A DNA stretch of 64,000 nt from Amoebidium appalachense (GCA_963693365.1 CAVNZM010000012.1:8866001-8930000), one strand, 5' to 3'; numbered from the stretch's first letter, positions 24,998-36,215 are shown. The notes: generated from the letters alone by a model not told the origin. Translations and numbers: made by a program.

Positions 24998-25082
24998 CCC
25001 GCACGGCCCTTGCTGCCTAGCCAGTTGTTTTTTGCCTTTCCCTGCTCGTTTTTTTCCTTAGCAACCCCATCCCCCCCCCCCC

Positions 25083-25113
<31 letters not shown>

Positions 25114-26782
25114 ACACACATACACACACACTACCACCACCACCACCCACCCATCTCTCTGATGTTTGCTTGTGCCCCCACAGTCGCTGCTCGAACACGC
25201 CCAAAATGGCTGTCTGTCGGACCCCCCCGGCCTGCCCCTCTACTACGAGACCACTGCCGACGCAGATGGGCTCATGCGCTACCGCTGCATCCGGGGCACC
25301 AACGAGGTGGAGGGGGCAGTGCACAACCCCCTGGCCACCCACTTTGGGGCCACACGCATGTCGCTGCGCCTGCTGGACGCCACCATGTCCAATAGGCGCC
25401 ACCGCCACAACCTGCGTGCACACTACCGCAACCGCCTGGGCCAGGCATCGGGGCCCCCCCACTACAGCCCCTGGATTGTTGACGACATGGAGGCACTGGC
25501 GCTGATGCTGTACGGCCATCACCTCGACCCCCAGTGGGTACCCGTAGGCTGCTACAAGCTACCGGAGGAGTACTTCAACTTTGCCCCGCTCTCCTGTGTG
25601 GCCAATGCCCCGGCGCAGGAGCCAGTTGCGGTGCCCGCACCCCCACCTCCGTCTGATAACATCGAGCCTGCAGCCAATGGCGTGATGGGCGGGCCAGAGG
25701 ACTGTGAGGTCGAGGAGGGTGACGGTGCTGCCATGGGGGGGGGCAACCAGGTGGCGCGTGGTGCACCACAGCCGGACCCTGCACTGAGGGGCGACTACAA
25801 GTTCCTGGCGCAGAAGCAACATGTGGCCATCCCCTTCCTTCCGGTGCTTACCCCTCAGGAGCGCAAGCTATTCAGCACGCTGCTCCTGGGCACCTACAAG
25901 GCACATGCAAAGCCCAACGGCCAGCTGTTCGAGGCTTTGGCCCAAGACTTCAACAAGGCTGCCTCTGTGGCTGGGGGAATCTACATGAAGGATGCGGCCT
26001 ACATCAAGAAGCATTTCGACAAGTGGAAGACCTGGCAGACGGCACATGCACAGCGCTCCACACACGAGGGCCTGGCAGATCACCGCAAGCGTATGCGCGA
26101 GGAGAGGGCAGACGCTGTGCCAGCAACCATACGGCCTGCCCCCTTGCCACCCCTCCCTGTTCCAGACGGTGTCGATGCAGGGGCGCAGCGTGAGCGGCCC
26201 TTGCCCATGCTAGTGGGCAAAAAGCATCGCAACATTGGCCCTGAGGGGCCCCTGCAGATGGATTTGCCGGTGCCCCCTCCTATGCAGCCACCCCAGAGAG
26301 CCCCCAAGACCTGCAAGACGTGTGGCCGCCAGGGCAAGGGCTGCCCCGGCTCCAATCGGGCCAAGAGCTGCCCACGTTGGGTTGCAGCCAATCAGGATGC
26401 CATGCCACCAGCACCCGCGCTTGACATGCAGCAGGGCCATGTGCCGCACATGCCCCCTGCACCCCATCCAGGCCCGCACCACCCACATGGCTGGCCCCCA
26501 CCGTGGGGCATCATGCCGCCTCAGCCCGGCCCTGCCTTCCCCATGCCTGGGCTACTGCCGCAGCACGGTCCCCATCCTTACTTGGGCCATGTGGGCCAGC
26601 CCTCGGCTGGTGGGCAGTTCCCACCCCCTTCTCGTGCATCTGCTGTGCTGGGCCTGGCGTTGCCACCTGCTGGAGAGACGCAGCTGCAATGGCACGATCG
26701 AAAGCAAAGTAATCGTGGCCGCAAGTCTGCAGGCAGCCAATCAGGATCTCAGAGTAGTCAGAGTAGCCAAACTAGTGTCTAA
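18879..26782 (+). CDS. Transposase-like / DEDDy 3'-5' exonuclease fusion protein (6 exons)
   Basis: Exons 18879-20028, 21003-21191, 22176-23006, 23463-24103, 24563-24769 and 25184-26782 sum to 4617 nt and join in frame to 1538 residues. Start: the ATG opening MKPGCPKGTTQRPGHKTGG, the first in-frame ATG; earlier frame codons are non-ATG. Order: basic Gly-rich N-terminus; acidic stretch (about 119-145); Cys/His region with YFCDTCKKNF near 252 (resembling DUF6729); an RNase-H/DDE-like half with VLKADHTFQIGKLTG (Asp418) and FFYTDRCCQDRAFVERMFP (Asp487). A full DEDDy exonuclease follows: GLDCEW (Asp566, Glu568), GTDSAHL (Asp632) and YAALDAY (Tyr701, Asp705). Then a Pro-rich segment, a Myb/SANT-like region (about 1210-1298) and a CxxC zinc knuckle near 1381. 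No third DDE acidic residue is apparent before the exonuclease, so transposition activity is doubtful; exonuclease activity looks intact. It may be a domesticated or still mobile element. Confidence 0.8.
20029..21002 (+). other. Intron 1 of the fusion gene, GC-AG type
   Basis: Donor CTTCAG then GCAAGTGTG; acceptor GGGGTTCAG. Only the GC donor keeps the frame (Pro-Ser-Gly-Lys-Tyr across the junction), and AG/GCAAGT is the usual GC-donor consensus. It carries several poly-G runs and GGT arrays (20150-20440, 20580-20630, 20808-20843). Confidence 0.75.
21192..22175 (+). other. Intron 2 of the fusion gene
   Basis: GT donor (TTGGCG then GTGTGT) and AG acceptor (CACCCCAG). It is filled with poly-C/(CA)n, then poly-G, then a tandem run of GGGCACATGGGTTTGGGGGG units (about 21800-22070). 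Splicing restores Leu-Gly-Glu-Ile-Arg, as expected for DDE-like cores. Confidence 0.75.
21800..22085 (+). repeat. Tandem GGGCACATGGGTTTGGGGG minisatellite in intron 2
   Basis: About six imperfect units of 40-60 bp built on 'GGGCACATGGGTTTGGGGGGA' variants separated by GGGAAAGGAT-type spacers. Confidence 0.75.
23007..23462 (+). other. Intron 3 of the fusion gene
   Basis: Donor CTGTCAG then GTGTGT, acceptor GACATGCAG. Two large poly-G blocks (23101-23138, 23229-23263). Joins a phase-1 end (G) to CG CGG. Confidence 0.72.
24104..24562 (+). other. Intron 4 of the fusion gene
   Basis: Donor CATGTGAAG then GTGCCC, acceptor GCCTCACAG; phase 0. Contains a C-run/A-rich composite at the donor side and poly-G at 24299-24352. 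Confidence 0.7.
24770..25183 (+). other. Intron 5 of the fusion gene, probable second GC-AG intron
   Basis: Exon 5 ends CTCGAG followed by GCAACATCC, and exon 6 starts after TGCCCCCACAG. No GT in phase 0 near the end of exon 5 fits as well. The intron contains poly-C, (CA)n and a (GA)n array (24941-24993). Confidence 0.6.
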
Positions 26783-26868
26783 TATTGGAATGTACACCAA
26801 TGTAACGGATCTCATATGTGTTGTAGTGCTTCAAGTTATACCTGTTCTTCGTACAGTCATGTTAGGGG

Positions 26869-26902
<34 letters not shown>

Positions 26903-27128
26903 CTAGCTTTCATTCCGAAGTTTACTGTAAAGAATTAAAATTTAGAATCTGAGTAATAGTACAGAGCCTTTGCACTTTTCTCTGTTTGTTAGGAATTCTT
27001 TGTGATCGAGAGTATGGTGTGTTAGACTATTGGTGTTAATGTGTCCTGGAAGGTGTATAATGTCTGCTGGCCGTAGTCAGTATCTATTTTTAGGTATATA
27101 GTATATTTTTAAATGTTGGCCGCTGGCC

Positions 27129-27148
27129 AATAAATAGCAAATAATAAA
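27129..27148 (+). terminator. Poly(A) signals of the fusion gene
   Basis: Two AATAAA hexamers (27129-27134 and 27143-27148) about 350 bp after the stop codon, in AT-rich sequence just ahead of a (GT)n array. Confidence 0.5.
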
Positions 27149-27204
27149 CACACGATAAAGTCAACAGCGTGCCAAAAAACTAATCCCCAGCGAGCGCACC
27201 CAGT

Positions 27205-27228
27205 GATGTGTGTGTGTGTGTGTGTGTC

Positions 27229-27291
<63 letters not shown>

Positions 27292-27420
27292 CGCGCGCGT
27301 GCGTGCGTGTGTGTGTGTGTGTGTGTGCGTGCGTGCGTGCGTGTGTGCGTGTGTGCGTGTGTGCGTGTGTGCGTGTGTGTGTGTGAGTGTGTGTGTGTGT
27401 GTGTGTATGTGTGGTGTGGT
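27205..27420 (+). repeat. (GT)n / (GC)n / (TGCG)n compound array
   Basis: GT repeats, an alternating GC block (27282-27299) and TGCG interruptions. Not coding. Confidence 0.9.
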
Positions 27421-27429
27421 GTGTGCGCG

Positions 27430-28630
27430 GCTTGTACATATGTACGTGTTCATGTGCACCTGTGTCGGACCTACGAAGTACATGAAAGTAAATTTTGACA
27501 GCATCGATCTGCCGGTGTGTATGTGTATGTGTGCCAGTGCAGCAGGTGTGCCTTGTAACTGATAGCTTCGCATTTTACGTGTGTGTATATATAGTAGTAC
27601 GCATAGACACTTGCTGATCATTCGGATCGACATTAATATTTAATCTGTCGGTCCTCGGTTTTTTGAGTGAATGATGATCAAGTGTAAGAGCATTCACTTG
27701 GCAAGTATTAATGTTGCAGAGGCTAGCTGCAGCTGCAAGCGTCGGATGCACACTGACAATTGTCTTTTCAGCGAGTCTAACCTGCAGGCAGCAGCTGCAC
27801 ACATATAGGGTTGTTATCTTGCGGCACATGCACGGTGATCATTTCAGAGTAATAGAGTTCAGAGCAATGAAAATAATGAAAATAACTAAACTTTGTGACT
27901 ACTTTAAAGTTGCTGAGATCATACGTGGTGCAAGCTGCACTATGAACACATGTATAGTGCTAGTAATTAATACATTTTTGTTGCCTTCTGCAGGGTTATC
28001 GTAGCTACGTCACGGCCTGCACTCAGGGGGGGAGGGGGGGGGGAGAGGGGGGATGATTCGAAGGGGGTATAAATAAGAACATGCACCTAAAGGTCTTTCC
28101 CGTGGATCCTCCCCCCTCCCCCCCCCCCACCTCTCCCCTCCCCCGGGGCCCCATACTATGATATCTAGGCCCAATATTATATGCCCCTTCCCCCCCCCCC
28201 CCCCCCCCCTCCCCTCTCCGGATCCCCGGACCCCACTTCCCTACCCGGAGGCTCAAGAGCTCCCCCCCCCCTCCCCCCTCCCCCCCTCCCCCCCCCCCCC
28301 CCCCCAAGGCTTACGGGGGCCCTTCTTCATCGAGGGGGAGGGGGTGGGGGTGGGGGGGGGGGGGGGGGAGGGGGTGGGGGGGAGGGAAGTGGAAGGCGGG
28401 GGTGGATGCATGTCAGCCTAGGTGAATTCAATTGTTTAACTCCAGTGTGCAGGACTGGTCTGAAGGCTTAAGAAAACAACGAGGAAATGGGGTCCAGTGG
28501 AGGTGGTGGTGGTGTTCTGTGTGTGTGTGTACACGTGCACGTATGTGTGTGGTTTTTTTAAGGGGTGAGTGGTGGTGGTGGTGGTGGTGGTGGTCACCGT
28601 GGTGGTGGTGTGTGTGTCTGGTGTGTGTGT

Positions 28631-28676
<46 letters not shown>

Positions 28677-29600
28677 TAGAAAGAAAAACTGCTCGTGGGT
28701 CACTGTTTTTCGTCACTGTATTTGTAACGGGCCGCTCATATTTATATAACTACTTTAATTTAAGTACACGTGTTCATTATCATATACGATGGCCAAATAT
28801 AGAAATTTTGGCGTCGAAGTTCTTGGAGCTAAAAAAACGTTTAAAAGGGGGAAATAATAGCTTGGCCCCAAATTTACCTTGCCGTTTTTAGCGAATGTAT
28901 TTTTTATTCATGAGTTCTAGTGATTCAGTGAGTGCACGTGCCTGCCTCAGGCTGATCATGACAACTGCAACACACCATTCCTACATGGATATCAACCAAA
29001 AGAAAATAGTATATACTGTGGTGGTCTCCTAAACCTTGTGCGGCATGCGCATACATGATATTACAGTGACGCATGTGCATATTATTGTTCTGTACACCGG
29101 AGTGTGCCGGTGCACGTGGCTGTTTTGTGCACATGTTACAATAGCAGCACGATCTCCCTAAACTCCATGTTTACACATCCCTCACCCTGGCTCTGCCTTG
29201 TCGGTGCTCCAAAACACACATACAAATCCCCCTAGACTCAGTGCCTGCACATGGTCGCATTCACGTGCAGGTCACGTGACACATGCGATGCCATACTGCC
29301 GTCTACAGCAACAACCACGGCAGCATGTATACCGGCCCAGCACGAAATATACTTATCGGCAGCCCACTGAACTCGCCCATTTTCTCTTTTTCATGTATGT
29401 CCCTCCTTTTTTGTAAAATCACCCTTTTTGGCCTCCCGGTAGTGGATTTTGCAGGATTTGACTTCTTTGAGGTCCAAAAACCTCAAATTTTCCCCGGCGG
29501 GGCCGGGGAGGGAGAATTCAAAAATTGCCCGCTCCTGATATGGTACCCGGGCCCCCCCGCCCCTCCAAAAAAAAATAGGCCTCCGCCCCGGACCGGCCGG
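27430..29600. other. Intergenic region without a supported gene
   Basis: Mostly unique sequence with poly-C/poly-G blocks at 28020-28400 and a GT/poly-G block at 28500-28675. Scattered short open frames show no recognisable domain. Confidence 0.5.
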
Positions 29601-29631
29601 CCTTCGAGTGTACATGTAGGTTTTTATAATA

Positions 29632-29692
29632 TTCGAACGATGCAGATGGCCCCTGCGCAAGGATGATACGGTGTACGCAAAGACGTGAATTC
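29632..29692 (+). pseudogene. U6 snRNA-derived fragment
   Basis: Contains CGAACGATGCAGAT followed by GGCCCCTGCGCAAGGATGA (29648-29666) and then ACGCAAAGACGTGAA, matching the central part of spliceosomal U6 RNA. The region between CGAACGAT and GGCCCC is shortened and the ACAGAGA box is lost, and no U6 5' stem is recognisable. It cannot be a working U6 gene; it looks like a retro-inserted or decayed copy. Confidence 0.72.
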
Positions 29693-30098
29693 TCCCCCTC
29701 CTCCTGACTCTGGGCCCCCAGCCCCCCCGCCCCCAACCTTTCAAACCCTTCCGCCAGCAAAAGTCAAACAAACACGCTGAGTCCCACTCCCCCACGAACA
29801 TCGCTGCTCCACTTCTTACATCCTCGCTCTTTTCAGGCCTTTTTTTCGGATCCCGTCCCCTTGTCCCCCGGGGGCCCCACAGTGCTGATCACTCTCCCCG
29901 GGCTCGAGGGTCGGTTTTGGCGAGTTACCTAATAAACCGTTGAGGGAGCCCTTGACTGTGTAGACTTATGCTGTGCGTGTGTTGTAAAATAGCAGCTTTG
30001 TCCCTAACATATAAGATGTGGGTTTACGCTGTTTACTCGAGGCAAAGAGAGACCAGTCTCAGGTATATATAAGATTGGTAAAGCGAACCTTTATTTCA

Positions 30099-30250
30099 TC
30101 ACCAGACACCAGAAGCGGCGACGTCTTGGACAAAAATTGATGGAAGCACTGCAGCTGGGGAAATACAGCTTACCAATAGTTCGTATGGTTTCGCGAAGAC
30201 GTCTATGACTCTGTGCCTTCTATGAAGCTGTGCCATGGCTATAGTTGTCA
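30099..30250 (-). other. Possible short first exon
   Basis: The minus strand has GCCATGGCACAG (good start context) reading MAQLHRRHRVIDVFAKPYEL followed by TTG and a GTAAGC donor. No downstream exon was identified, so this is only a candidate. Confidence 0.2.
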
Positions 30251-30429
30251 CAACATATGGAAGAACTTGAAAGCATGCGAAGGATCTCTTGCGGGTGTGA
30301 GAGCTATACGGTCGCAAACTACTTGCCAGCGCATATGTTTTTCAAAGCTAGCGTGCATGTGTGTACAGATGTGTTACTGCCTTAATGACATGTACGTTTT
30401 GCTGGTGGTGTCTTTGCATACATACTCCC

Positions 30430-31183
30430 CCCCCCCCCCCCCCCCCCCCCCCCCTCTCGCACTCGTCTCTAGTCGCCGGCCCTCACCGCGCGCACATACA
30501 CAGCACACACTTCCACATAATTCACACGTAATTGCACACGCATGTACCACCCATACACAGACAGTCACGAGGTGCACAAACTTTGACCAGTGATGAGCAC
30601 CCAACATGAACATGGAGATACACTCACCAACACCACACACACATGCATGCATTCCCCGCCACACAGATGCGCTCACGAACACTGCATGGTTACTGTAGCA
30701 CGATAACTTTGCCCCCAATACTAACTTAGAAATAGTCAACCGTTGCATGTGTGTGTGTGTGTGTGTGTGCATGTGTGCGTGGTGTGTGGGTGTTGTGGGT
30801 GTACTGTGCATGCGTGCGTATGTGCATTTACTTGTGCAAACGAGCAGGGTGAGGGAGAGGGGGGAGGGGGGGGAGGGAGGGTGAGTGACGCAGGAGGGGC
30901 GGGGGGGGGGGGGGGGGAGGGGGAGGAGAGGGGGGGAGAGGGGGGGGGGGGGGGGGGGGGGGGAGGGGGAGGGTCGTTTACTCGGAAAATGTCATGGAGC
31001 ATATAGTACACATTTGCTGCGGAAAACACAAAGCAGACCTTGCAAACTTTCACACAGAGTATGCATCCGGCAGAAGAAAAGCACCAGCACTAAGGGATGG
31101 GAAATGTGTGCGTGTGCATGTGTGATTGTGTGTGTGTGTGGGTAGGTGGGTAGGTGGGTGGGTGTGGGTGTAGTGTGTGTGTG

Positions 31184-31227
<44 letters not shown>

Positions 31228-31370
31228 GTGTGTGTGTGTGTGTGCGCGCGTGTATGTGTGTGTGTGTGTGTGTGTCAGTGTGTGTGTGTCAGTGTGTGTG
31301 TGCGGTGTGTGTGTGTGTGTGTGTGTGGGTAGGTGAGTAGGTGTGTGTGTGTGGGTGTAGTGTGTGTATG

Positions 31371-31441
<71 letters not shown>

Positions 31442-31600
31442 GTGTGCGTGTATGTTTGTGTGTGTGTGTATGTGTGTGTGTGTGTGTGTGCGTGGCGTGT
31501 GTGTGTGTATGGTGGGGGGAAGGGAGGGGGGGGGAGAGCCCGGGGGAGGGGCGGCGGGGGGGGGGGGGGGGGGGGGGGGGGGGATATCCGTACTCTCTTC
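30430..31600. repeat. Poly-C, poly-G and two large (GT)n arrays
   Basis: C-run at 30427-30454, poly-G at 30899-30963, (GT)n at 31126-31336 and 31373-31500, poly-G at 31557-31583. No supported gene. Confidence 0.85.
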
Positions 31601-31819
31601 CACAGATCCTAGACATCCCTTCTTTCTTCCACTGCTCTTCCCTCTCTTCGACTTCTATCTCCTCCGCTCCCCCTCCACCCCCACACCCACCACACCCCCT
31701 TCCCCCCACCCAATCACCCCCGGCCACTCCCTCCGCCTCACCTACCTCTCCTAATCTTAGGCATAAACCCCTCTCCCCCTTCCCATCCCCCCCCCCCCCC
31801 CCCCCCCCCCACCCTGCAG

Positions 31820-31957
31820 ATGACTGCATGCAGCAACCTGATGGATGGGGAATTTTCACATCCCAGTGGCGTGCCCAGTTTCCTCGGGTGCATGTGGATT
31901 TGCAAGGGGGGCAGCATTGCGAATGTCGAAAATAATGCTGTGAATGTGGTGCGGTGA
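31820..31957 (+). pseudogene. Sec14-like terminal exon, degenerate (right unit R1)
   Basis: After CCCTGCAG it reads MTACSNLMDGEFSHPSGVPS, then FLGCMWICKGGSIANVENNA and a stop. It is in frame but lacks six codons found in the intact copy, and has replaced two cysteines of the CTCKGGC motif. No upstream Sec14 exons were found to its left, so it is a 3'-only copy. Confidence 0.78.
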
Positions 31958-32040
31958 TCATGAGTTGCAATAAGTATGCATGCACGAAGAGACGGGGGGA
32001 GGGATGGGTGGGGAGGGGGAGGAAGGGGATGATGGGGTGG

Positions 32041-32074
32041 GGTGGGGTGGGGGGGGGGGGGGGGGGGGGGGGGG
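32041..32074. repeat. Poly-G run
   Basis: About 24 consecutive G after GGGGT repeats, in the tail of R1. The matching place in the left units carries a C-run on the same strand, as expected for an inversion. Confidence 0.8.
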
Positions 32075-32529
32075 AGAAGGGCGGGGGCGCAGATGAGTAC
32101 AAATGATCATGATATTCATGTATGCCAACAATGCACAGATGTATGAAATGCTTGTGCAGTTTGCAAAAAAAACATACATGTGCGCACAGGCACACAGGCC
32201 GCACACGCAGACAAATTTTGCGCACTTCCACCATGTTTTGCACGAACTATGTATGTACGAACGACGATACTAGGCTAGATTGCTGTATTAAGTGTTCATC
32301 AAGTAGTGCCTGGATATTATCAGTAGCCTAGATATTACGTCTAAAATTGCTTTCAAAGTAACATATATGTTAGTATACAAGTATGTGTTTTGCTTCTGTC
32401 AGGAAAAATTTGATTCTGAAATTTGAAAGTATGTTGCATGCCATTTACCTTTTATATATCGTATCGGTATACAAGTATGCCATGACTCATGAATGAAGGT
32501 GATGTTTATGATCGCCAAGTGTTACGGTA

Positions 32530-32625
32530 TTTGAATATCAAACGTAGTACAAGCTGATTGTATCAGCATATCGATTAAATAACACCTCAAACTTAAATGA
32601 ACAACCCCAAAGTCTAAATAAAAAC
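32530..32625 (-). repeat. S3 hairpin block, right copy
   Basis: AAGCTGATTGTATCAGCATA keeps the GCTGAT/ATCAGC stem; followed by CGATTAAATAACACCTCAAA, the reverse of TTTGAGGTGTTATTTAATCG at about 8514. Confidence 0.75.
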
Positions 32626-32999
32626 GTTCGTCCGTCGTAATGCCTCTCCCCCCCCCCCCCCACCCCCCCCCTCCCCTCCCCCCCCCCCCCCCCCCCCCCT
32701 TCCCCGGGGTGTTTCCCCGATAAGTTCCATGTATGCTTTGTCTCAACATCTTTCTATGGTGTGCAGATGGCCGGATGTCCATGTGTTCGTTTGCGCAAAC
32801 GGTGGGTGTGTGTGTGGGCGCACGGAGGGAGGGGGGGGGGGGGGAGGGAGGGGGGGGGGGGGGGGGGGCTTTGAAATATACCCAAAGGGTATGGAACGTG
32901 AAAAAGGGATCTGAACCAATCCAACTTGGATCCCATCCATTCATTTTTCCGGCCAGTGACGTCTCAACCCTGTCATGTGCCAGGCTAGGGACCTTCATC

Positions 33000-33225
33000 A
33001 TGGATCGACTGCTGCTATTAATAGTACCACCGGACCCACAATCGCAGCCCCGTTCAAGATACCTTCCCCACCGGCACATGCCACTGCTGCCAGCTGGGTG
33101 ACCCACCACAAATATGCAGCAACGGTGGCTGCAGCAAGCCGAAAAGGAAGTCTCCAGTGTTGAGACCCAAAATAATATCGGAGGTCACCCACTCTGAATT
33201 TGCAAAACATGTAGCTCGTGACATG
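33000..33225 (-). repeat. GGTGACC element, S2 subtype, copy h
   Basis: CCCACAATCGCAGCCCCGTT, CCCCACCGGCACATGCCACT and GCTGCCAGCTGGGTGACCCA are the reverse of copies d and g. Confidence 0.78.
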
Positions 33226-33719
33226 CTGCCCCTTCCCCCCCCCTCCCCCCCCCCTCCCCCCCCCCCTTCTCCCCCTCCCCCCCCACACAAACACACACAC
33301 ACACGCCTCCGCCACGTCTACCGACCCCACTCTACCCACCACCCCCTCCCTTCAAGTCCCCTGGGCACCACCAACACACCTTACCACCGCAGAACGCTTC
33401 CAATACCAACATCACGAACTCCAACCATCTCCACCTCCCTCATCTTCCCCTCTACCTCCAACCGACACCACCACACATCCATCGGCACACCCGTGTTATC
33501 TCAGGCCTAACTGTCACATGATATCCTCCACCCCCCCCCACCCCCCTCCCCCCCTTCATCCCTCCCCCTCCCATCCTCCCCCCCCCCCCCCCCCCCCCCC
33601 CCCGGCCACCTACAATATTAGCCCGGGTATTTGGCAATGGAACAGCATGCTCTTGGTGTGATTCAGATGTTACATACTGCAACACCCTCACACACTTCCA
33701 TGCTTTTCTCAACTTGCTG

Positions 33720-33965
33720 AATCATAATTTTTTCCGTCATGCCGGGTCACTCCTGTAGTGCTGCCCAATTTTGTCCCGAAATCACGATAGAAAACTTAAA
33801 TAGCTGCAACAACCATGCTACTACTTGCATGATTTGGGTGACCACCGACACATGATGCCTGCTGCTGGCTGCAGCCCGGCATACCTTCCTAGTTGTGGTC
33901 TTCGGGTTGAGAGGGTCACCCAGAAATTTCTGCTGATACACTCTGTCAACGCGCTATAAATTTGT
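33720..33965 (-). repeat. GGTGACC element, copy i
   Basis: TTTGGGTGACCACCGAC, then AGGGTCACCCAGAAATTTCT and GCTGATACA: the reverse of the CAGCAGAAATTTAT-GGTGACC start of copy c. Confidence 0.75.
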
Positions 33966-34304
33966 GCCCTAAACTTCTACCATCCCCCAACCATTCAAAC
34001 AAAAATTTATGCTGCTGCGGCTGTAGTCGCAAAACTGAGTAGTCTTTTTAAAAAGGGTGTGACAGAAATTCTGTGTAGTGCTTTTACGATAATTTATTTT
34101 GTGATATTGAGCTAATGCATATGGGTCACAAAAGCAACACGTACGTTTGAGAAGGTGCTGTGCTGCACACTCGAGTTCACCCAAACAACCCCTACCTCAG
34201 TATTCAAAGTTTACCGTCCACGTGCACCCCACAACTGGCACCTGGTGCACCACATGTGAGCACATTTTTCGGTTCTCGGCCCTATAACTCCCGCTCACAA
34301 GATC

Positions 34305-34620
34305 CCCCCCCCCCCCCCAAACCCCCCCCCCCCCCCCCCCAAAAAAAAAAAAGAAGAAGAAGAAGAAGAAGAAGAAGAAGAAGAAGAAGAAGAAGAACTG
34401 AGAAGAGGACGAAGAAGAAGAAGAAGAAGAAGCACACCTTTCCCCCGTCCCCCTTCCCCTTCCTCCCTCGCCCCACTCCACATCCCTCTGACTCGGCGAG
34501 AACCCCTCCCTCCCCCCTCCCCTCCCTTTGCTCCCTCCTCCCCAACCCCGACACACATACACCTCGAGCTCCCCCCCCCCCCCCTCCCCCCCAAAAAATT
34601 AAAAAAATAAAAATAAAAAA
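34305..34620 (+). repeat. C-run / A-run / (GAA)n composite and C-rich tract
   Basis: C-runs into A12 at about 34341 and then GAA/AGA triplets to 34430, very like 15217-15360. C-rich sequence follows, with a second C-to-A transition at 34571-34600. Confidence 0.8.
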
Positions 34621-34874
34621 CCCCCACCTCTACACCCCTCTAGAGAACCCAACTATCACCGTGACTACAAAAGCATCAATAAGTATATGAATACAGTGAA
34701 GACCCTTTATGCCTCTGTAAAATATCAGCCCAATTCACCGGACTATATTCTACATGTGGTTCACCCTGTTTTCAACCTAATGAATATTCTTTGCGGTATG
34801 TTAAAGTTATCACATCTCACCCCAGTTCTATTATTGAGGTAGCCACCGTTTCCTAGAACTTCAGAATCTGACAA

Positions 34875-35135
34875 GTTACCCAATTTGTCCCGCAATCAAA
34901 GGTCCATTGTCATTGCTATTCACCACAGGCGGCAACAACTTGCAGCACTTGGGTGACCACCCACACACTGTGCCTGTTGTAAGGCAGCTTGGTGTTGTGA
35001 TCGTCTATGCTTTGCTGCCATCAGTACAAATGCCACAGGCCAGATACATGGCCTAAAGGCATGAGAGGGTCACCCATAAATCTCTGCAGAAAGCAATTTC
35101 AACTTTACAGCAGTGTGTCCCTATATCCCACCGTC
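34875..35135 (-). repeat. GGTGACC element, copy j
   Basis: AATTTGTCCCGCAATCAAAG, TTGGGTGACCACCCACAC and AGGGTCACCCATAAATCTCT; the flank TGTGTCCCTATATCCCACCG mirrors copy b. Confidence 0.75.
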
Positions 35136-35300
35136 CCATAAATTATTGAAAAAAAAAAAAAGCAAACGCCAGTTTGAAGGCTGCCTATCACCCAACTTAC
35201 AGCCATAACCCCCCCCCCCCTCCCCTCCCCTCCCCCCACCGACCGCCCGCCCCTCCTCCTTCCGCTACTGAACACACGAATCCTTTTCTTTTCTGATCAG

Positions 35301-35345
35301 TACGTGCCCTCTGCCCACTTTAAGACCAAGGGCAAGAAATCATAG
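35301..35345 (+). other. Possible terminal exon (14 codons)
   Basis: A strong acceptor (CTTTTCTTTTCTGATCAG) is followed by an open stretch reading YVPSAHFKTKGKKS and TAG. The lysine-rich ending looks coding, but no upstream exon was identified. Confidence 0.25.
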
Positions 35346-35489
35346 AACGGAAATCAGCAATTCTTATAAATGTTTGTCAAAGCAATTTTTTCGTTCGCTG
35401 TGGTTCATAGGAGCAACATATGCGCGTGTTTTATCTCTCCACATCAGTGCTACTCCCCCCTCCTCCGACGAGCTCGGCCCTCCCTCTCC

Positions 35490-35629
35490 CTCTCTTAACC
35501 ACCCCCCCCCCCCCCCCCCCCCCCTCCCCCCCCATCACGCCTCTTCAATCCCAACTCAAATTGGAACACACAGCACGTGCACACGCGTAGTACATACGCA
35601 CACACACAGACATTCGCACGCACATACAC

Positions 35630-35670
<41 letters not shown>

Positions 35671-36166
35671 GCACACACACACACACACACAAGCCCACAC
35701 ACACACACACGCACACACACACACACACACGCTTGCACACAGACACAGGGATACTTAATGCACACACGCAAGCGCACACATTCGCATGCACACAGGCTCT
35801 GTGCCCCTCCCCCTTCTCCCCCCCCCCCCCCCCCCCCCCCCCCAAAAGAGAAAAAAAAACACAACACACACACACACACACACATAACACATGTATCGAC
35901 ACGGACACATGCACACAGCATGTACACACAGGCATACACACACACATACATGTGTGGACACTAGAAAGCACACATTTACGTACATAAGCTCCTGCAAATA
36001 CATCCCCCCTCCTTCCCCCCCCCCCCCCCCCCCATCCGACTTTTTCCTGTCCCTGATTCCGAATCCTCCCTTTGTCTTGCCAGGACCGTTACGGTCTGTG
36101 TTACCTACTTCATTTCTGTTTTTATGTTTCCTGTGTACCGCCTCTGCAGTTTCCTTCTGTTTTCAA

Positions 36167-36209
<43 letters not shown>

Positions 36210-36215
36210 AAAAAA
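35490..36215. repeat. Poly-C, (CA)n and C-run/A-run composites
   Basis: C-run 35503-35524, (CA)n 35630-35750, C-run/A-run composites at 35821-35848 and 36169-36220. No supported gene. Confidence 0.85.

Larger units (their letters stand above)
31620..35135. repeat. Right-arm unit R1: inverted copy of the left Sec14-like 3' unit
   Basis: Read on the plus strand it shows, in order, the intron flank (31620-31665), terminal exon (31820-31957), S3 hairpin block (32530-32625), S2 element (33000-33225), element i (33720-33965) and element j (34875-35135). The left unit read on the minus strand has the same order: 9.3 kb flank, 9.1 kb exon, 8.5 kb S3, 8.2 kb S2, 7.0 kb c, 6.1 kb b. Confidence 0.75.
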
